DNA from: an uncultured Eubacteriales bacterium
GTDB taxonomy: Bacteria > Bacillota > Clostridia > Oscillospirales > CAG-382
DNA length: 64,000 nt
Reading direction: 5' to 3'
Assembly (NCBI GenBank): GCA_934446095.1
Contig: CAKSDR010000001.1
Span: forward strand, 9,267-73,266
Shown here in pieces: positions 34,416 through 43,826 of this stretch. Position numbers and translations under genes: made by a program. The notes beneath the pieces are model-generated. The model did not search any database. It saw only the letters and a list, made by a program, of their open reading frames with translations, and was not told the DNA's origin. Within the stretch, counting starts at the first letter, position 1. Each line of letters starts with the position of its first letter.

Positions 34416-35405
34416 ATGATAGAAGTAGAGCATATAGTAAAAAAGTATGCTTCGGTTGTTGCGATTGATGATATTTCGTTTAAGGTTGAAACGGGCGAAA
34501 TAGTAGGATTCCTAGGACCAAACGGCGCCGGCAAGAGCACTATGATGAATATTATTACGGGATATCTTTCTGCAACATCGGGAAATGTAAGGGTAGACGG
34601 TATAGATATTCTTGAAAATCCTATAGAAGCAAAAAAGAAAATAGGATTTTTGCCGGAAATTCCGCCGCTGTACCTCGATATGACAGTCAAAGAATATCTG
34701 AATTTTGTATACGAACTTAAACAGTGTAAACTGTCAAGACAGGAACACATAGATGAAATTTGCAGAGTCGTAAAAATAGAAGACGTGTATAACCGCGTTA
34801 TAAAGCACCTTTCAAAAGGTTACCGTCAGCGTGTCGGCATAGCTCAGGCGCTTGTCGGAAATCCGCCTGTTATAATATTTGATGAACCCACAGTAGGTCT
34901 TGACCCTGTGCAGATAATTGAGATAAGAAATCTTATAAAAACGCTGGGGAAAAAGCACACCGTAATACTCAGCACTCATATATTATCCGAGGTGCAGTCT
35001 GTATGCGACAGGGTAATCGTAATAAATAAGGGCAAACTTGCGGCAGATGAAAAAACCGTTGAACTTCAAAAAGACAGCGACAGCACAATAAAATATTCCG
35101 CAAAAATCTGCGGTCCGCGGACACTTGTGCTGAAGGCGATAAGAGGTCTTGACGGCGTTATAAAAGCAGGATGCGCAGGCGCGGGAGAAGAAAATAGCCT
35201 TATATATATCTTTGAGGCAGAATCCTGTGCAGAAATAAGAAAACCGCTGTTTTCCATACTTTCGGAACATGGCTGGCCTCTTGTCGGGCTTGAAAAGGCT
35301 GACGCAAGCCTTGAGGATGCTTTTATGAGAATCGTATCTGACGCCGATGACGGCGCGGAAGAGGAAAATTCACAGACCGGCAAAAACGACGTGCAGGAGG
35401 GATAA
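34416..35405 (+). CDS. ABC transporter ATPase, ABC-2/GldA type
   Basis: 329 residues. Walker A GPNGAGKST (about 34-42), Q-loop near GFLPEIPPLYLDMTV, signature LSKGYRQRVGIAQAL (about 131-145), Walker B VIIFDEPTVGLDP and switch histidine in STHIL. The C-terminal ~90 residues are an extra regulatory-type domain. Together with the next three genes it makes a Gld-like export or envelope complex. Such ATPases power ABC-2 exporters, not sugar importers, so it is not a candidate for the upstream sugar permeases. Confidence 0.93.
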   Translation: MIEVEHIVKKYASVVAIDDISFKVETGEIVGFLGPNGAGKSTMMNIITGYLSATSGNVRVDGIDILENPIEAKKKIGFLPEIPPLYLDMTVKEYLNFVYELKQCKLSRQEHIDEICRVVKIEDVYNRVIKHLSKGYRQRVGIAQALVGNPPVIIFDEPTVGLDPVQIIEIRNLIKTLGKKHTVILSTHILSEVQSVCDRVIVINKGKLAADEKTVELQKDSDSTIKYSAKICGPRTLVLKAIRGLDGVIKAGCAGAGEENSLIYIFEAESCAEIRKPLFSILSEHGWPLVGLEKADASLEDAFMRIVSDADDGAEEENSQTGKNDVQEG

Positions 35406-35407
35406 AA

Positions 35408-36121
35408 ATGATTGCAATATACAAAAGGGAAATGAAGGCATATTTCGCCTCTGCCATAGGATATATTTTTTCGGCGGTATTTTTCGCTCTTTCAGGCTTG
35501 ATTTTCTCGCTTACAACTTTGTTTATGCGCACATCAGAGCCTTCAAATTATTTTGTAATTATGATGTTTTTATTCATAATACTGATTCCGATACTTACAA
35601 TGAAACTTTTTTCCGAAGAAAGAAAACTGAAGACGGAACAAATTCTGCTTACCTCGCCCGTAAGTCTATTCGGAATGGTTTTTGCAAAATTTGCAGCGGC
35701 ATTTACGATGTTTGCGGGGACATTTATCGCCTCTTGTCTTGTAAACTTTGTAACGCTTGCGGCGATTTCTAAAAAGAGTTTGAATATAGGCAGCATTGCG
35801 GGCAGCGTTATAGGCATTTTGTTTATAGGCGGAGTATTTATTTCAATAGGAATACTTTTGTCGTCGCTTACCGAAAATCAGTTGATTGCGGCAGTTTCAA
35901 CGATCGGAACAATAATATTTATGCTTTCCCTGCAGTTTATAACTTCTATATTTGACTCACCGGCGGTAAGAAACGTTATAAAATGGTTCTCCGTAATAGA
36001 CAGATTTACCTATTTTACAAACGGAATATTTTCTGTATCGGCAATTATATTTTTTATAAGCCTTATTATAATTTTTCTTTTTCTCACAATACGAGTATTT
36101 GAAAAACGCCGTTGGGAGTAA
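35408..36121 (+). CDS. ABC-2 type permease, GldF-like
   Basis: 237 residues with six predicted helices, beginning MIAIYKREMKAYFASAIGYI, a typical ABC-2 permease entry (KRELKAYF). The conserved loop MKLFSEERKLKTEQILLTSPVS (about 61-82) matches GldF-like permeases. It starts 2 nt after the ATPase gene. It resembles the permease of the Bacteroidetes gliding Gld complex, but homologues are widespread in non-gliding Firmicutes. Confidence 0.9.
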   Translation: MIAIYKREMKAYFASAIGYIFSAVFFALSGLIFSLTTLFMRTSEPSNYFVIMMFLFIILIPILTMKLFSEERKLKTEQILLTSPVSLFGMVFAKFAAAFTMFAGTFIASCLVNFVTLAAISKKSLNIGSIAGSVIGILFIGGVFISIGILLSSLTENQLIAAVSTIGTIIFMLSLQFITSIFDSPAVRNVIKWFSVIDRFTYFTNGIFSVSAIIFFISLIIIFLFLTIRVFEKRRWE

Positions 36122-36138
36122 AGGGGAAGGAAAGCAGT

Positions 36139-37644
36139 ATGAATAATTTTTTCAATAAAGAAATTTTTAAGACCAGAAAATTTAAATACGGCTCTGTCGC
36201 AACTGCATTTATTGTGATTTTTATAGCACTGATACTTGTAATAAATGTTATAATAACCGCGCTTGACAACAAGTTCGGTTTGTATATCGATACCACAAAG
36301 GAAAAAATTTATGATGTTGGCGACGAGTCCAGGGCAATACTTGATTCGATAGACAGCGATATTGAAATAATTTTTTGCCGCGATAGGGATAAACTTGCAA
36401 GCAATACATATATGAACATGGTAGTTACCCTTGCGGAAAATTATGAAAGACTTTACCCGAACATTAAGGTGAAATTCTGCGATATTGCGCGAAATCCTAA
36501 GGAAGTTGAAAAATTTAAGGAAACAACCTCATCAAAATTATATGCGACAAGCGTTATCGTAAACTGTCCGGATACCGGCAAATATAAAGTTTATACGAAT
36601 AACACAGCTTTCTTTACATTTACCGAAAATAACACTTCTGCTCCTTACGGATTTAACGGCGAGATGAGGTTTACCTCGGCGATAATTTCGGTTACGGGTT
36701 CCGCAAATGACAAGATAGTGTTTACCGTGGGTCACGGAGAAACGGTATCTTCGTCATCGTTTATAGAAATATTCCAGAACGCAGGATATTCCGCGGATTC
36801 AGTTTTAAGCATAGACTTGTCCACCCAGGATATTCCCGATAATACAAAACTTGTAATAATCAGCAATCCTCTGTATGACTTTGCAGGTGAGGCAGAAGAA
36901 CTTTCGGGAAGCGTCAATGAAATCTCAAAACTTAAAAAATATCTTAATTCTTTCGGAAATTTGTTTGTTCTCATAAATAATCAGACCGAAGAACTTCCGG
37001 AAATCTCTGAACTTTTAAAAGAAGATTACGGAATTTCATGGCACAGCGGAGAAACCGTAAAAGACACAGAAAAATCGGTATCTGCCGATGGGCTCGGTAT
37101 AATTTCACAATACAACGATTCCGAGGACGATACATACGCATATAAAATCACAAAGGAAATAACAAGCGCTTCTTCATCAAAGACTGTAATGAGCAACACA
37201 ACGCCGCTGTATATTAATAAGGATAAACAGTCGCTGAAGGTTTCTCCGGTGCTGATGTCGTCGGACAAGGCGCAGGTTACATTGCTTGGCAAGGAAATAT
37301 CAAAAGGACAGTCTGTTCTTATGGCTGTTTCAACTTATACGCAGTATGTAAATAACGAAGAAAAAACTTCAAATGTTATAGTGTCCGGTTCAACGGACTT
37401 TTCATCTGCGTCATATATTTCTTCCGCTACATATGCAAACGCCGATGTGGTATACAGTATACTGAAACTTGCCGGCAGACAGCAAGTTCCTATAAACATT
37501 GAATTCCGTCCGTTTGAAGACACGGGTATTTCCGACATCAGCATGTCGAGCATTAAAAACACAGCTGTTGTGCTTTCACTTGTATTTCCGGCGATTATAC
37601 TTGCTGCAGGCATTGTCGTATGGAGAAGGAGAAAGTCCTTATGA
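36139..37644 (+). CDS. GldG-like auxiliary protein of an ABC-2 transporter
   Basis: 501 residues: membrane helix about 20-42, a large extracytoplasmic region (FDTT-like start GLYIDTTKEKIYDVGDESR; FTVGHGE near 199; LVIISNPLYDF near 235) and a C-terminal helix with the basic tail WRRRKSL. This matches the ABC_transp_aux/GldG layout. ATG after GGAAGG, 17 nt after the permease. It probably couples the exporter to extracytoplasmic substrates; the substrate is unknown. Confidence 0.85.
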   Translation: MNNFFNKEIFKTRKFKYGSVATAFIVIFIALILVINVIITALDNKFGLYIDTTKEKIYDVGDESRAILDSIDSDIEIIFCRDRDKLASNTYMNMVVTLAENYERLYPNIKVKFCDIARNPKEVEKFKETTSSKLYATSVIVNCPDTGKYKVYTNNTAFFTFTENNTSAPYGFNGEMRFTSAIISVTGSANDKIVFTVGHGETVSSSSFIEIFQNAGYSADSVLSIDLSTQDIPDNTKLVIISNPLYDFAGEAEELSGSVNEISKLKKYLNSFGNLFVLINNQTEELPEISELLKEDYGISWHSGETVKDTEKSVSADGLGIISQYNDSEDDTYAYKITKEITSASSSKTVMSNTTPLYINKDKQSLKVSPVLMSSDKAQVTLLGKEISKGQSVLMAVSTYTQYVNNEEKTSNVIVSGSTDFSSASYISSATYANADVVYSILKLAGRQQVPINIEFRPFEDTGISDISMSSIKNTAVVLSLVFPAIILAAGIVVWRRRKSL

Positions 37645-39095
37645 TAAAAAAACAATTAAAATTAATTGTGATATTATTTATATCGGCAGTGATTCTGATA
37701 ACGGGATTTTTAATATTAAAACCGCATATTTTGAAAAGTACTTCTGAAGACGAAGAACGGTATGACAAAGACGGTGATAAACTCGTCGGCACATCCGGCG
37801 CGGTTTATGTCTTTGAACCTGCGGATTTTGAAAAGGTGAGCAGCGTTGAAATAAAAAATTACGGCGAGCCTTGGATAAAATTGTACAGAACTGAAGACGG
37901 CGGCAGTTTTTTCATTCAGGGATACGAGCAGTATGCTTATGACAGCGCAAGTATAAGCACGCTTGTGCACGCATGCTGCAGTCTTACCGCTGCGGAAAAA
38001 GTAAATGATCCGAAGGATTTTAAAGAGTATGGAATAGACGGAGAAAACAGCGCGGCAAGCGTTACTGTGACATTAAATGATAACACGGCCTATAAATTTT
38101 ATGTAGGCGATAAACTTGTAACCGGCAATGCGTATTATGTTGAATACGAGGGCAAACCTTATTTATATGCCGTAACGACGGATATTGAACTTTTGTTTTC
38201 CGACACCGGAACATTGTTTGCAACCGCGTTGTCACAAAATGTTCCGGCAAGCGATAATTATAATGTTACCGATTTTAAATTGTACCGCAACAATGAACTT
38301 TTTTTGAACATTCAGAGAATACCTGACGAGAATATAGACAAAAACGACGCATTCAATTATTTTAAAATGGTATATCCCGAGGGCTACAGAGTGTCCGGAA
38401 CAAACTACTCGAGCGTGCTTGAAACTTTTTCGGACTGGCAGAACGAAGAAGTCATAACGGTTGAAATTTCGGATGATAAACTTCGCGAATATGATCTTTC
38501 GGAGCCTTTATATGAAATTGATTACACATATAAAGACCACGAGAGCAAAATCTATTTCGGAAGCAAAACCGACGACGGATATATCTACACTCTTTCGGCA
38601 GATTATATGACGATAGGCAAAATTCCCTTCGAAAAGGTATCTTTCCTTGATTACGATGTTATTTTCTTCACTGACATGTTTTTGTATACAAAAAATATTG
38701 ACGCCGTGTCCGAAATTTCGGTAAAATCAAAGGATATTGACGCGGCATTTGCACTTTCGGGAGAGGGAAACGAACTTACAGTTACAAGAAAAAGAACGGG
38801 AGAGGCAATAGATACAAGAAATTTCAGACAGTTTTATATGACTTTTCTTATGGCAAAAGCCGAAGGAATAAGCGACATAAAGTCGCAGGATAATCTTGTT
38901 CTGACGATTGCCGTAACCGAAAAGGACGGAAGTTCCAAAGTATTTAACTTTTATTCAGTTTCCACGAGAAAATGTTTTTACACGGTAAACGGCATCGGTT
39001 CTTTTTATGTAAGCAGAGACTGCGTTGACAAAATAATAAGCGATGCCGGAAAACTCATAAACGGCGAAAGCATAGATTCGTTTCAAAAGGAATAA
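37641..39095 (+). CDS. DUF4340 domain protein, partner of the Gld-like transporter
   Basis: 484 residues. An N-terminal membrane helix (about 8-26) is followed by an extracytoplasmic domain with repeated beta units (FEKVSSVEIKNYGEPWIKL, YGIDGENSAASVTV, YKFYVGDKLVTGNAYYVEY; later YEIDYTYKDHESKIYFG). These are typical of DUF4340, which normally accompanies GldA/F/G-type genes. The ATG overlaps the previous TGA (ATGA), with GGAG upstream, so translational coupling is likely. Confidence 0.85.
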   Translation: MIKKQLKLIVILFISAVILITGFLILKPHILKSTSEDEERYDKDGDKLVGTSGAVYVFEPADFEKVSSVEIKNYGEPWIKLYRTEDGGSFFIQGYEQYAYDSASISTLVHACCSLTAAEKVNDPKDFKEYGIDGENSAASVTVTLNDNTAYKFYVGDKLVTGNAYYVEYEGKPYLYAVTTDIELLFSDTGTLFATALSQNVPASDNYNVTDFKLYRNNELFLNIQRIPDENIDKNDAFNYFKMVYPEGYRVSGTNYSSVLETFSDWQNEEVITVEISDDKLREYDLSEPLYEIDYTYKDHESKIYFGSKTDDGYIYTLSADYMTIGKIPFEKVSFLDYDVIFFTDMFLYTKNIDAVSEISVKSKDIDAAFALSGEGNELTVTRKRTGEAIDTRNFRQFYMTFLMAKAEGISDIKSQDNLVLTIAVTEKDGSSKVFNFYSVSTRKCFYTVNGIGSFYVSRDCVDKIISDAGKLINGESIDSFQKE

Positions 39096-39113
39096 AACTG
39101 AAAGGCGATTTAC

Positions 39114-40343
39114 ATGAAAGACAAAAAGAAAACCGATATTATAATTTATATTGTTACGATTGTTTTATCGGTGTTGTTTATAGTTTTGGGAAATAAAATT
39201 GTTACGGGCAAGGAGTCACTCGTAGGTTACGAAGATGACGGTACGGAAATTTTAAAAGTTGTTGTCACAAAGGTATCTCCCACAGAAGAAAATGCCGACA
39301 GTTGGAACGGGTATACCGAAAAAGTTACTTTTTTTGAAGGACAGGTAATTTCAGGCGCGAAAAAAGGGCAGACGGTAGTTGCAGTGCAGCAGAACGACGA
39401 TTACTTTAATCCGGATGCCGAAACCGTAAAATTAAAAGATAAAGTTATTTTAAATTCAAATTCGTATATAGACGGCGCCGACTATATCATGACAGACTAC
39501 GCAAGAAGCGATTATATGATATTTCTTATGGCACTTTTCTGCGTCAGCCTTGTGATTTTCGGCAGGTTCAAAGGCTTTAGTACCCTTATATCGCTTGCGT
39601 TTACCGTTGCATCTGTAATTTTTATATTTATCCCGGGAATTTTGCATGGCGCAAATATTTATGTGACGGCATTTGCAGTATGCGTTTATATGATAGTTAT
39701 GACGCTTGTTATTGTCAGCGGAATAAATAAAAAGTGCCTTTGCGCCATAATAGGCTGCACTTTCGGTACTATGACGATTGCGGCAATTTATTTTATATCC
39801 GACGCGATTATAAATCTTACGGGCTATCTTAACGATACTTCAATATATATACATATGCTGAACAATGAAAATCCGATAGACTTAAAGGCGATAATTTTCG
39901 GTTCGATTTTAGTTGGGGCTGTGGGTGCCGTTATGGACGTTGCAATGTCATTGTCATCATCGCTTTATGAACTTTATAACGAAATCGAAAATCCGACATT
40001 TGGAGTTCTTATGCGTTCCGGAATGAATATCGGACGGGATATGATGGGTACGATGTCAAATACGCTGATACTTGCGTACATCGGAAACTCGCTGCCGGTC
40101 TTGCTTATGATGATAGCGACCGTCTCGTCATCAATGGACTTTTTCAACAGGGAACTTATAGTTGTAGAAATGCTGAAATCTTTGTCGGGAAGTCTTGGAA
40201 TACTGCTTACAATACCTCTTACGTCTTTTGTTTGTTCAGCCATATATTGCGGCAACAGACGAAAAAAGAACGATTCTTCAGAGGAGCCCGGAAGTTTTTC
40301 GGGAGATCCTTTTTCAGAGGAAAACGTAAAAAAATTTATGTAA
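39114..40343 (+). CDS. YibE/F family membrane protein
   Basis: 409 residues. An N-terminal helix (about 8-25) is followed by an extracytoplasmic OB-like segment (about 30-125, VTFFEGQVISGAKKGQTVVAVQQ) and then eight or so helices with the family motifs GRFKGFSTLISLAFTVASV and GAVGAVMDVAMSLSSSLYE. Known only as YibE/F-like. 18 nt after the DUF4340 gene, so it is in the same transcript; a terminator follows. Confidence 0.88.
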   Translation: MKDKKKTDIIIYIVTIVLSVLFIVLGNKIVTGKESLVGYEDDGTEILKVVVTKVSPTEENADSWNGYTEKVTFFEGQVISGAKKGQTVVAVQQNDDYFNPDAETVKLKDKVILNSNSYIDGADYIMTDYARSDYMIFLMALFCVSLVIFGRFKGFSTLISLAFTVASVIFIFIPGILHGANIYVTAFAVCVYMIVMTLVIVSGINKKCLCAIIGCTFGTMTIAAIYFISDAIINLTGYLNDTSIYIHMLNNENPIDLKAIIFGSILVGAVGAVMDVAMSLSSSLYELYNEIENPTFGVLMRSGMNIGRDMMGTMSNTLILAYIGNSLPVLLMMIATVSSSMDFFNRELIVVEMLKSLSGSLGILLTIPLTSFVCSAIYCGNRRKKNDSSEEPGSFSGDPFSEENVKKFM

Positions 40344-40344
40344 T

Positions 40345-40375
40345 AAAACCGCAGGCATATGCCTGCGGTTTTATT
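40345..40375. terminator. Bidirectional terminator between convergent genes
   Basis: AAAACCGCAGGCAT and ATGCCTGCGGTTTT (40345-40372), a perfect 14-bp palindrome with A/T runs at both ends. It serves the Gld/YibE unit on the plus strand and just overlaps the end of the YtvI-like gene on the minus strand. Confidence 0.88.
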
Positions 40376-41507
40376 TGCCTCTTTTATATTTTTTATATTT
40401 TTTCCTTGTTTCGCAAAGTTCATCGCACGGAAGATTTTGCGGATTTTTATAAAGATGAATAAATCCCGATTCGTTTAGATTTTTTATAACAATAATAATT
40501 GCGGGAAGCAGGAAAAGTCCTGTGATGCCGAAAAGATAAAACCCTATATACACCGATATCAGCGATACTACAGGATAAAGACCCGTAAGTTCTCCTATTA
40601 TCTTCGGTTCGCAGATGTGCCGCACGATAAGCATTGCTATATATAAAAATATAAGTTCTGTTCCCAAAAGAGTGTTACCCGAAATGTAATTTATAAGCGA
40701 CATAGGAATAAGAACGGTTCCGACGCCGAGCACCGGCAGAATATCTATAAAAGTAATTGCAAACGACGCTATAAAGGCGTATTCGATTTTAAACAGGGTA
40801 AAAGCGCACAGAAGTTCAAGAAAGGTAATTACCGCAAGAATTATATAAGCCTTAATATATTTAAAAACAACATCATAAAGCTGATTTTTTGCCTTTGACA
40901 TAAAAAGTTTGATGTTCAAAGGGAACTGCGAAAGAAAAAATATATTTATTTTTTTAATATCGCACATAAAATATATTGATGATATGACAAATACAACAAA
41001 ACAAAAAATAAAATATGGGATAAAACTGAAAATTTTTCCGATAAATTCCGTGATTTTCGGAGTAAGGCTTGATAAAAACGACGTCAAGAGGTTTGAAATT
41101 TTAAGGCCGCCGTTTTCAAGTTCTGATGCAAAACCATAATTTTTTATATATTTATTTGAATAAACAAAATTTTTTACTTTTTCTATATAACCCGGAATAT
41201 CTTTTATTAAATTTTCAAATACTCCGTCGAGATTTGATACTTCAAAAAACAACCTGTCAAAAATTATCAGCATAAGCGCAAGAATTGTCAGCGTTATAAA
41301 TATAACGAGAAAAAAAGCTGATATTTTTTTCGGTATGCCGAACTCTTTCGAAAGAAAATAAACGCAGCAGTGAAATACATGTGCGAAAAAATATGCAAGC
41401 AAAAACGGGAAAACCAGTACAAAAATGTATTTTATAAATACATATATTAAGATGGCAAGAACCAGAAATTTTATTGACTGTATTGCAAAATTTTTATATT
41501 TTATCAT
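40371..41507 (-). CDS. AI-2E family transporter, YtvI-like sporulation membrane protein
   Basis: 378 residues with about eight helices. It starts with two long hydrophobic spans (IKFLVLAILIYVFIKYIFVLVFPFLLAYFFAHVF), has a central amphipathic region (about 85-150) and the family C-terminal block AFIASFAITFIDILPVLGVGTVLIPMSLINY (about 245-275), followed by IIGELTGLYPVVSLISVYIGFYLFGI. The closest match I recognise is YtvI, made in sporulating cells in Bacillus. It stands alone between divergent and convergent neighbours. Confidence 0.85.
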   Translation of the reverse strand: MIKYKNFAIQSIKFLVLAILIYVFIKYIFVLVFPFLLAYFFAHVFHCCVYFLSKEFGIPKKISAFFLVIFITLTILALMLIIFDRLFFEVSNLDGVFENLIKDIPGYIEKVKNFVYSNKYIKNYGFASELENGGLKISNLLTSFLSSLTPKITEFIGKIFSFIPYFIFCFVVFVISSIYFMCDIKKINIFFLSQFPLNIKLFMSKAKNQLYDVVFKYIKAYIILAVITFLELLCAFTLFKIEYAFIASFAITFIDILPVLGVGTVLIPMSLINYISGNTLLGTELIFLYIAMLIVRHICEPKIIGELTGLYPVVSLISVYIGFYLFGITGLFLLPAIIIVIKNLNESGFIHLYKNPQNLPCDELCETRKKYKKYKRGK

Positions 41508-41556
41508 ATTATCCCCGTATTGCAGAAAATTTCACATATTTATTTTTCCGACATTA

Positions 41557-41585
41557 TTGATTTTAATTCATATATATGATAAAAT
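41557..41585 (+). promoter_or_regulatory. Promoter of the hom unit
   Basis: TTGATT (41557-41562), 17-nt spacer, TAAAAT (41580-41585), about 35 nt before the hom start. No T-box or riboswitch was seen in this short leader. Confidence 0.6.
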
Positions 41586-41620
41586 AATATATTAAAAAAG
41601 TAATTTGTGGAAGGTATATA

Positions 41621-42811
41621 ATGAGGATAAATATTGCGATTTTGGGATTCGGTGTTGTGGGTTCAGGCGTTGCGGAAGTAATAAAAATGAATTCCGAAAC
41701 TCTTGCGGCAAGACTTTCAGGCGAAAAACTTCACGTTAAATATATTTTTGACAGAAAAACATTTCCCGGTCATGAACTGAACGACAGGGTAACCACGGAT
41801 TTTGACAAAATCATAAACGACGAGGAAGTTTTGATAGTTGTTGAAACGATGGGCGGCGCGGATTTTGCATATGAATGCGCAAAAAAGGCGCTATGCGCAG
41901 GGAAAAGCGTTGTCACATCAAATAAGGAATGCGTTGCGAAATACGGTTACGAATTGTTGAAACTCGCGCGCGAAAACAATGTAAGTTATTTGTTCGAAGC
42001 AAGTGTCGGCGGCGGTATACCGATAATAAGACCTATGTGGCAGTGCCTTGCGGCAAATGAAATTTTGTCTGTTGCGGGAATACTTAACGGTACGACAAAC
42101 TTTATACTTACAAAAATGATAAGAGACAATGAGAGTTTTGAAACCGCGCTGAAACAGGCTCAAAGCCTCGGATATGCGGAGGCAAATCCGACAGCCGATA
42201 TTGAGGGGCACGATACATGCAGAAAAATTTGTATTCTTGCCTCGCTTGCTTTCGGATATCATGTTTTTCCCGAACAGGTTCACTGCGAAGGAATTATGAA
42301 TGTTTCTTTGCCTGATATATTCTGCGCTTCAAAACTCGGTTACGGAATAAAACTTATCGGAAAGACAGAAAAAACTCCCGACGGCGTATATGTAATAACA
42401 TGCCCGTCGCTTGTAAAAAGAGAAGATACCCTTGCCGGCATAAACGATGTATATAACGGCATTGAAGTTACCGGAAACGCTGTAGAAAAAGTTACTTTCT
42501 GCGGGAGAGGCGCCGGCAAAATTCCGACGGCAAGCGCGGTTATGGCGGATGTTCTTGATATCATACGCGACTGCAAAAAAAATATAGGCTGGGAATATAC
42601 GGACAAAAAATTCCTTTGCGATTATAAAAACTATAAGTTAAAATATTTTGTAAGAACAAACGACGAGAATGCAAAGAATTATTTTGATTTAAGCGGTTGT
42701 TATCAAAAAGACGGCGAGTATGCATTTATTACTCATAAGGATACCGAAAAAAATCTTGACGGACTGCTTGAAAAAATAAATATTATTTCAAAAATAAGAG
42801 TGTTGCTGTAA
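41621..42811 (+). CDS. hom: Homoserine dehydrogenase with shortened C-terminal regulatory region
   Basis: Reduces aspartate semialdehyde to homoserine with NAD(P)H, on the way to threonine and methionine. 396 residues; enzymes with a full ACT domain are usually 410-450. Visible are the nucleotide site GFGVVGSGVAE (7-17), SNKECVAKYG, the substrate motif VGGGIPIIRPMWQCLAANE and GILNGTTNFIL, YAEANPTADIEGHDTCRKI and the catalytic-domain tail GRGAGKIPTASAVMADVLDI. The last ~55 residues are ACT-like (LKYFVRTNDEN..) but lack the DKPGVLA helix that binds effectors. Feedback control may therefore be altered. Confidence 0.93.
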   Translation: MRINIAILGFGVVGSGVAEVIKMNSETLAARLSGEKLHVKYIFDRKTFPGHELNDRVTTDFDKIINDEEVLIVVETMGGADFAYECAKKALCAGKSVVTSNKECVAKYGYELLKLARENNVSYLFEASVGGGIPIIRPMWQCLAANEILSVAGILNGTTNFILTKMIRDNESFETALKQAQSLGYAEANPTADIEGHDTCRKICILASLAFGYHVFPEQVHCEGIMNVSLPDIFCASKLGYGIKLIGKTEKTPDGVYVITCPSLVKREDTLAGINDVYNGIEVTGNAVEKVTFCGRGAGKIPTASAVMADVLDIIRDCKKNIGWEYTDKKFLCDYKNYKLKYFVRTNDENAKNYFDLSGCYQKDGEYAFITHKDTEKNLDGLLEKINIISKIRVLL

Positions 42812-42831
42812 CAAAAAACGAGGTGTGAAAT

Positions 42832-43824
42832 TTGGCTGAAAATAATATCGAAAACAGAATCGGCACTGTCGGCGGCGAAGCTGTAATAGAAGGCGTTATG
42901 ATGCGCGCAGGCAACAGAATAGCGCTGTCTGTGCGCGATACAAGCGGAAATATTAAAACTGAAATAAGCAATCTTTCACCGATTAAAAGCAAGTTTTTAA
43001 AACTTCCCCTGATACGCGGAGTTGTAAATTTTCTGCTTTCAATGAAAATGAGCATAGATTGTCTTAACCGCGCCTGTGATATGCTTGGTATCGAAGATGA
43101 AGAAACTAAATTCAGTAAATGGCTTTCCGAAAAGTTCGGAAAAAGTATAACTGCCGTGGCGTCTGCCATAGGAACAGTTCTTGGAATTGCGCTTTCGCTT
43201 TTCCTTTTTATGTATATACCTACCGCATGTTCGAAACTCATATTCGGCACAGAAACCGAAGGCGGAATGAGAATTTTAAAAAGCGTATTTCAGGGCGTTT
43301 TTAAAATTGCAATATTTCTCTGCTATGTTTCGCTTGTGTCCCTTTTGCCCGACATAAAAAGGGTATTTCAATACCACGGTGCCGAGCATAAATCAATATT
43401 CTGCCACGAGGCATATCTTGAATTAACTGTGGAAAACGTTAAAGCGCAGTCGAGATTTCATCCGAGATGCGGCACAAGTTTCCTTGTCGTTATGATGATT
43501 ATAGGAATTATAAGTTCATTCTTCCTCGTAAACCTTCCTACGCTGCCGCAGGTTATCTGCAAAATAATAACTTTGCCGCTGGTAGTTGGACTCGGATATG
43601 AATTTATAAAGTACGCAGGAAAGCATGACAATATGTTTGTAAAAATATTGTCTGCTCCGGGACTTTGGATTCAGAGGATAACAACAAAAGAACCCGACGA
43701 ACAGCAGATGGAAGTTGCAATCCGTTCGTTAAAAGCGGCGCTTCCCGATATATATCCGGAAGTGCTTGAAGAACTTGACGAAAAGAAATGCGAAGATGAA
43801 AACAACGTTTCATCGGAAAATTAA
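42832..43824 (+). CDS. DUF1385 membrane protein, YqhQ family
   Basis: 330 residues with TTG start after GAGG. N-terminal domain GGEAVIEGVMMRAGNRIALSVRD (about 11-33) is the family signature; helices near 110-130, 155-170, 215-240 and 245-260; a conserved soluble loop YHGAEHKSIFCHEA (about 184-197) with several histidines suggests metal binding. Predicted metal-dependent membrane enzyme of unknown reaction. In many Firmicutes it is linked with prmC and prfA; here prmC follows after 2 nt but prfA does not. Confidence 0.88.
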   Translation: MAENNIENRIGTVGGEAVIEGVMMRAGNRIALSVRDTSGNIKTEISNLSPIKSKFLKLPLIRGVVNFLLSMKMSIDCLNRACDMLGIEDEETKFSKWLSEKFGKSITAVASAIGTVLGIALSLFLFMYIPTACSKLIFGTETEGGMRILKSVFQGVFKIAIFLCYVSLVSLLPDIKRVFQYHGAEHKSIFCHEAYLELTVENVKAQSRFHPRCGTSFLVVMMIIGIISSFFLVNLPTLPQVICKIITLPLVVGLGYEFIKYAGKHDNMFVKILSAPGLWIQRITTKEPDEQQMEVAIRSLKAALPDIYPEVLEELDEKKCEDENNVSSEN

Positions 43825-43826
43825 CT

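Noticed and set aside
34416..35405. ATPase for the sugar permeases upstream
   Set aside because: It has ABC-2/GldA features and sits in its own unit after lexA with its own permease; sugar importers use MsmX/MalK-type ATPases with a TOBE domain.
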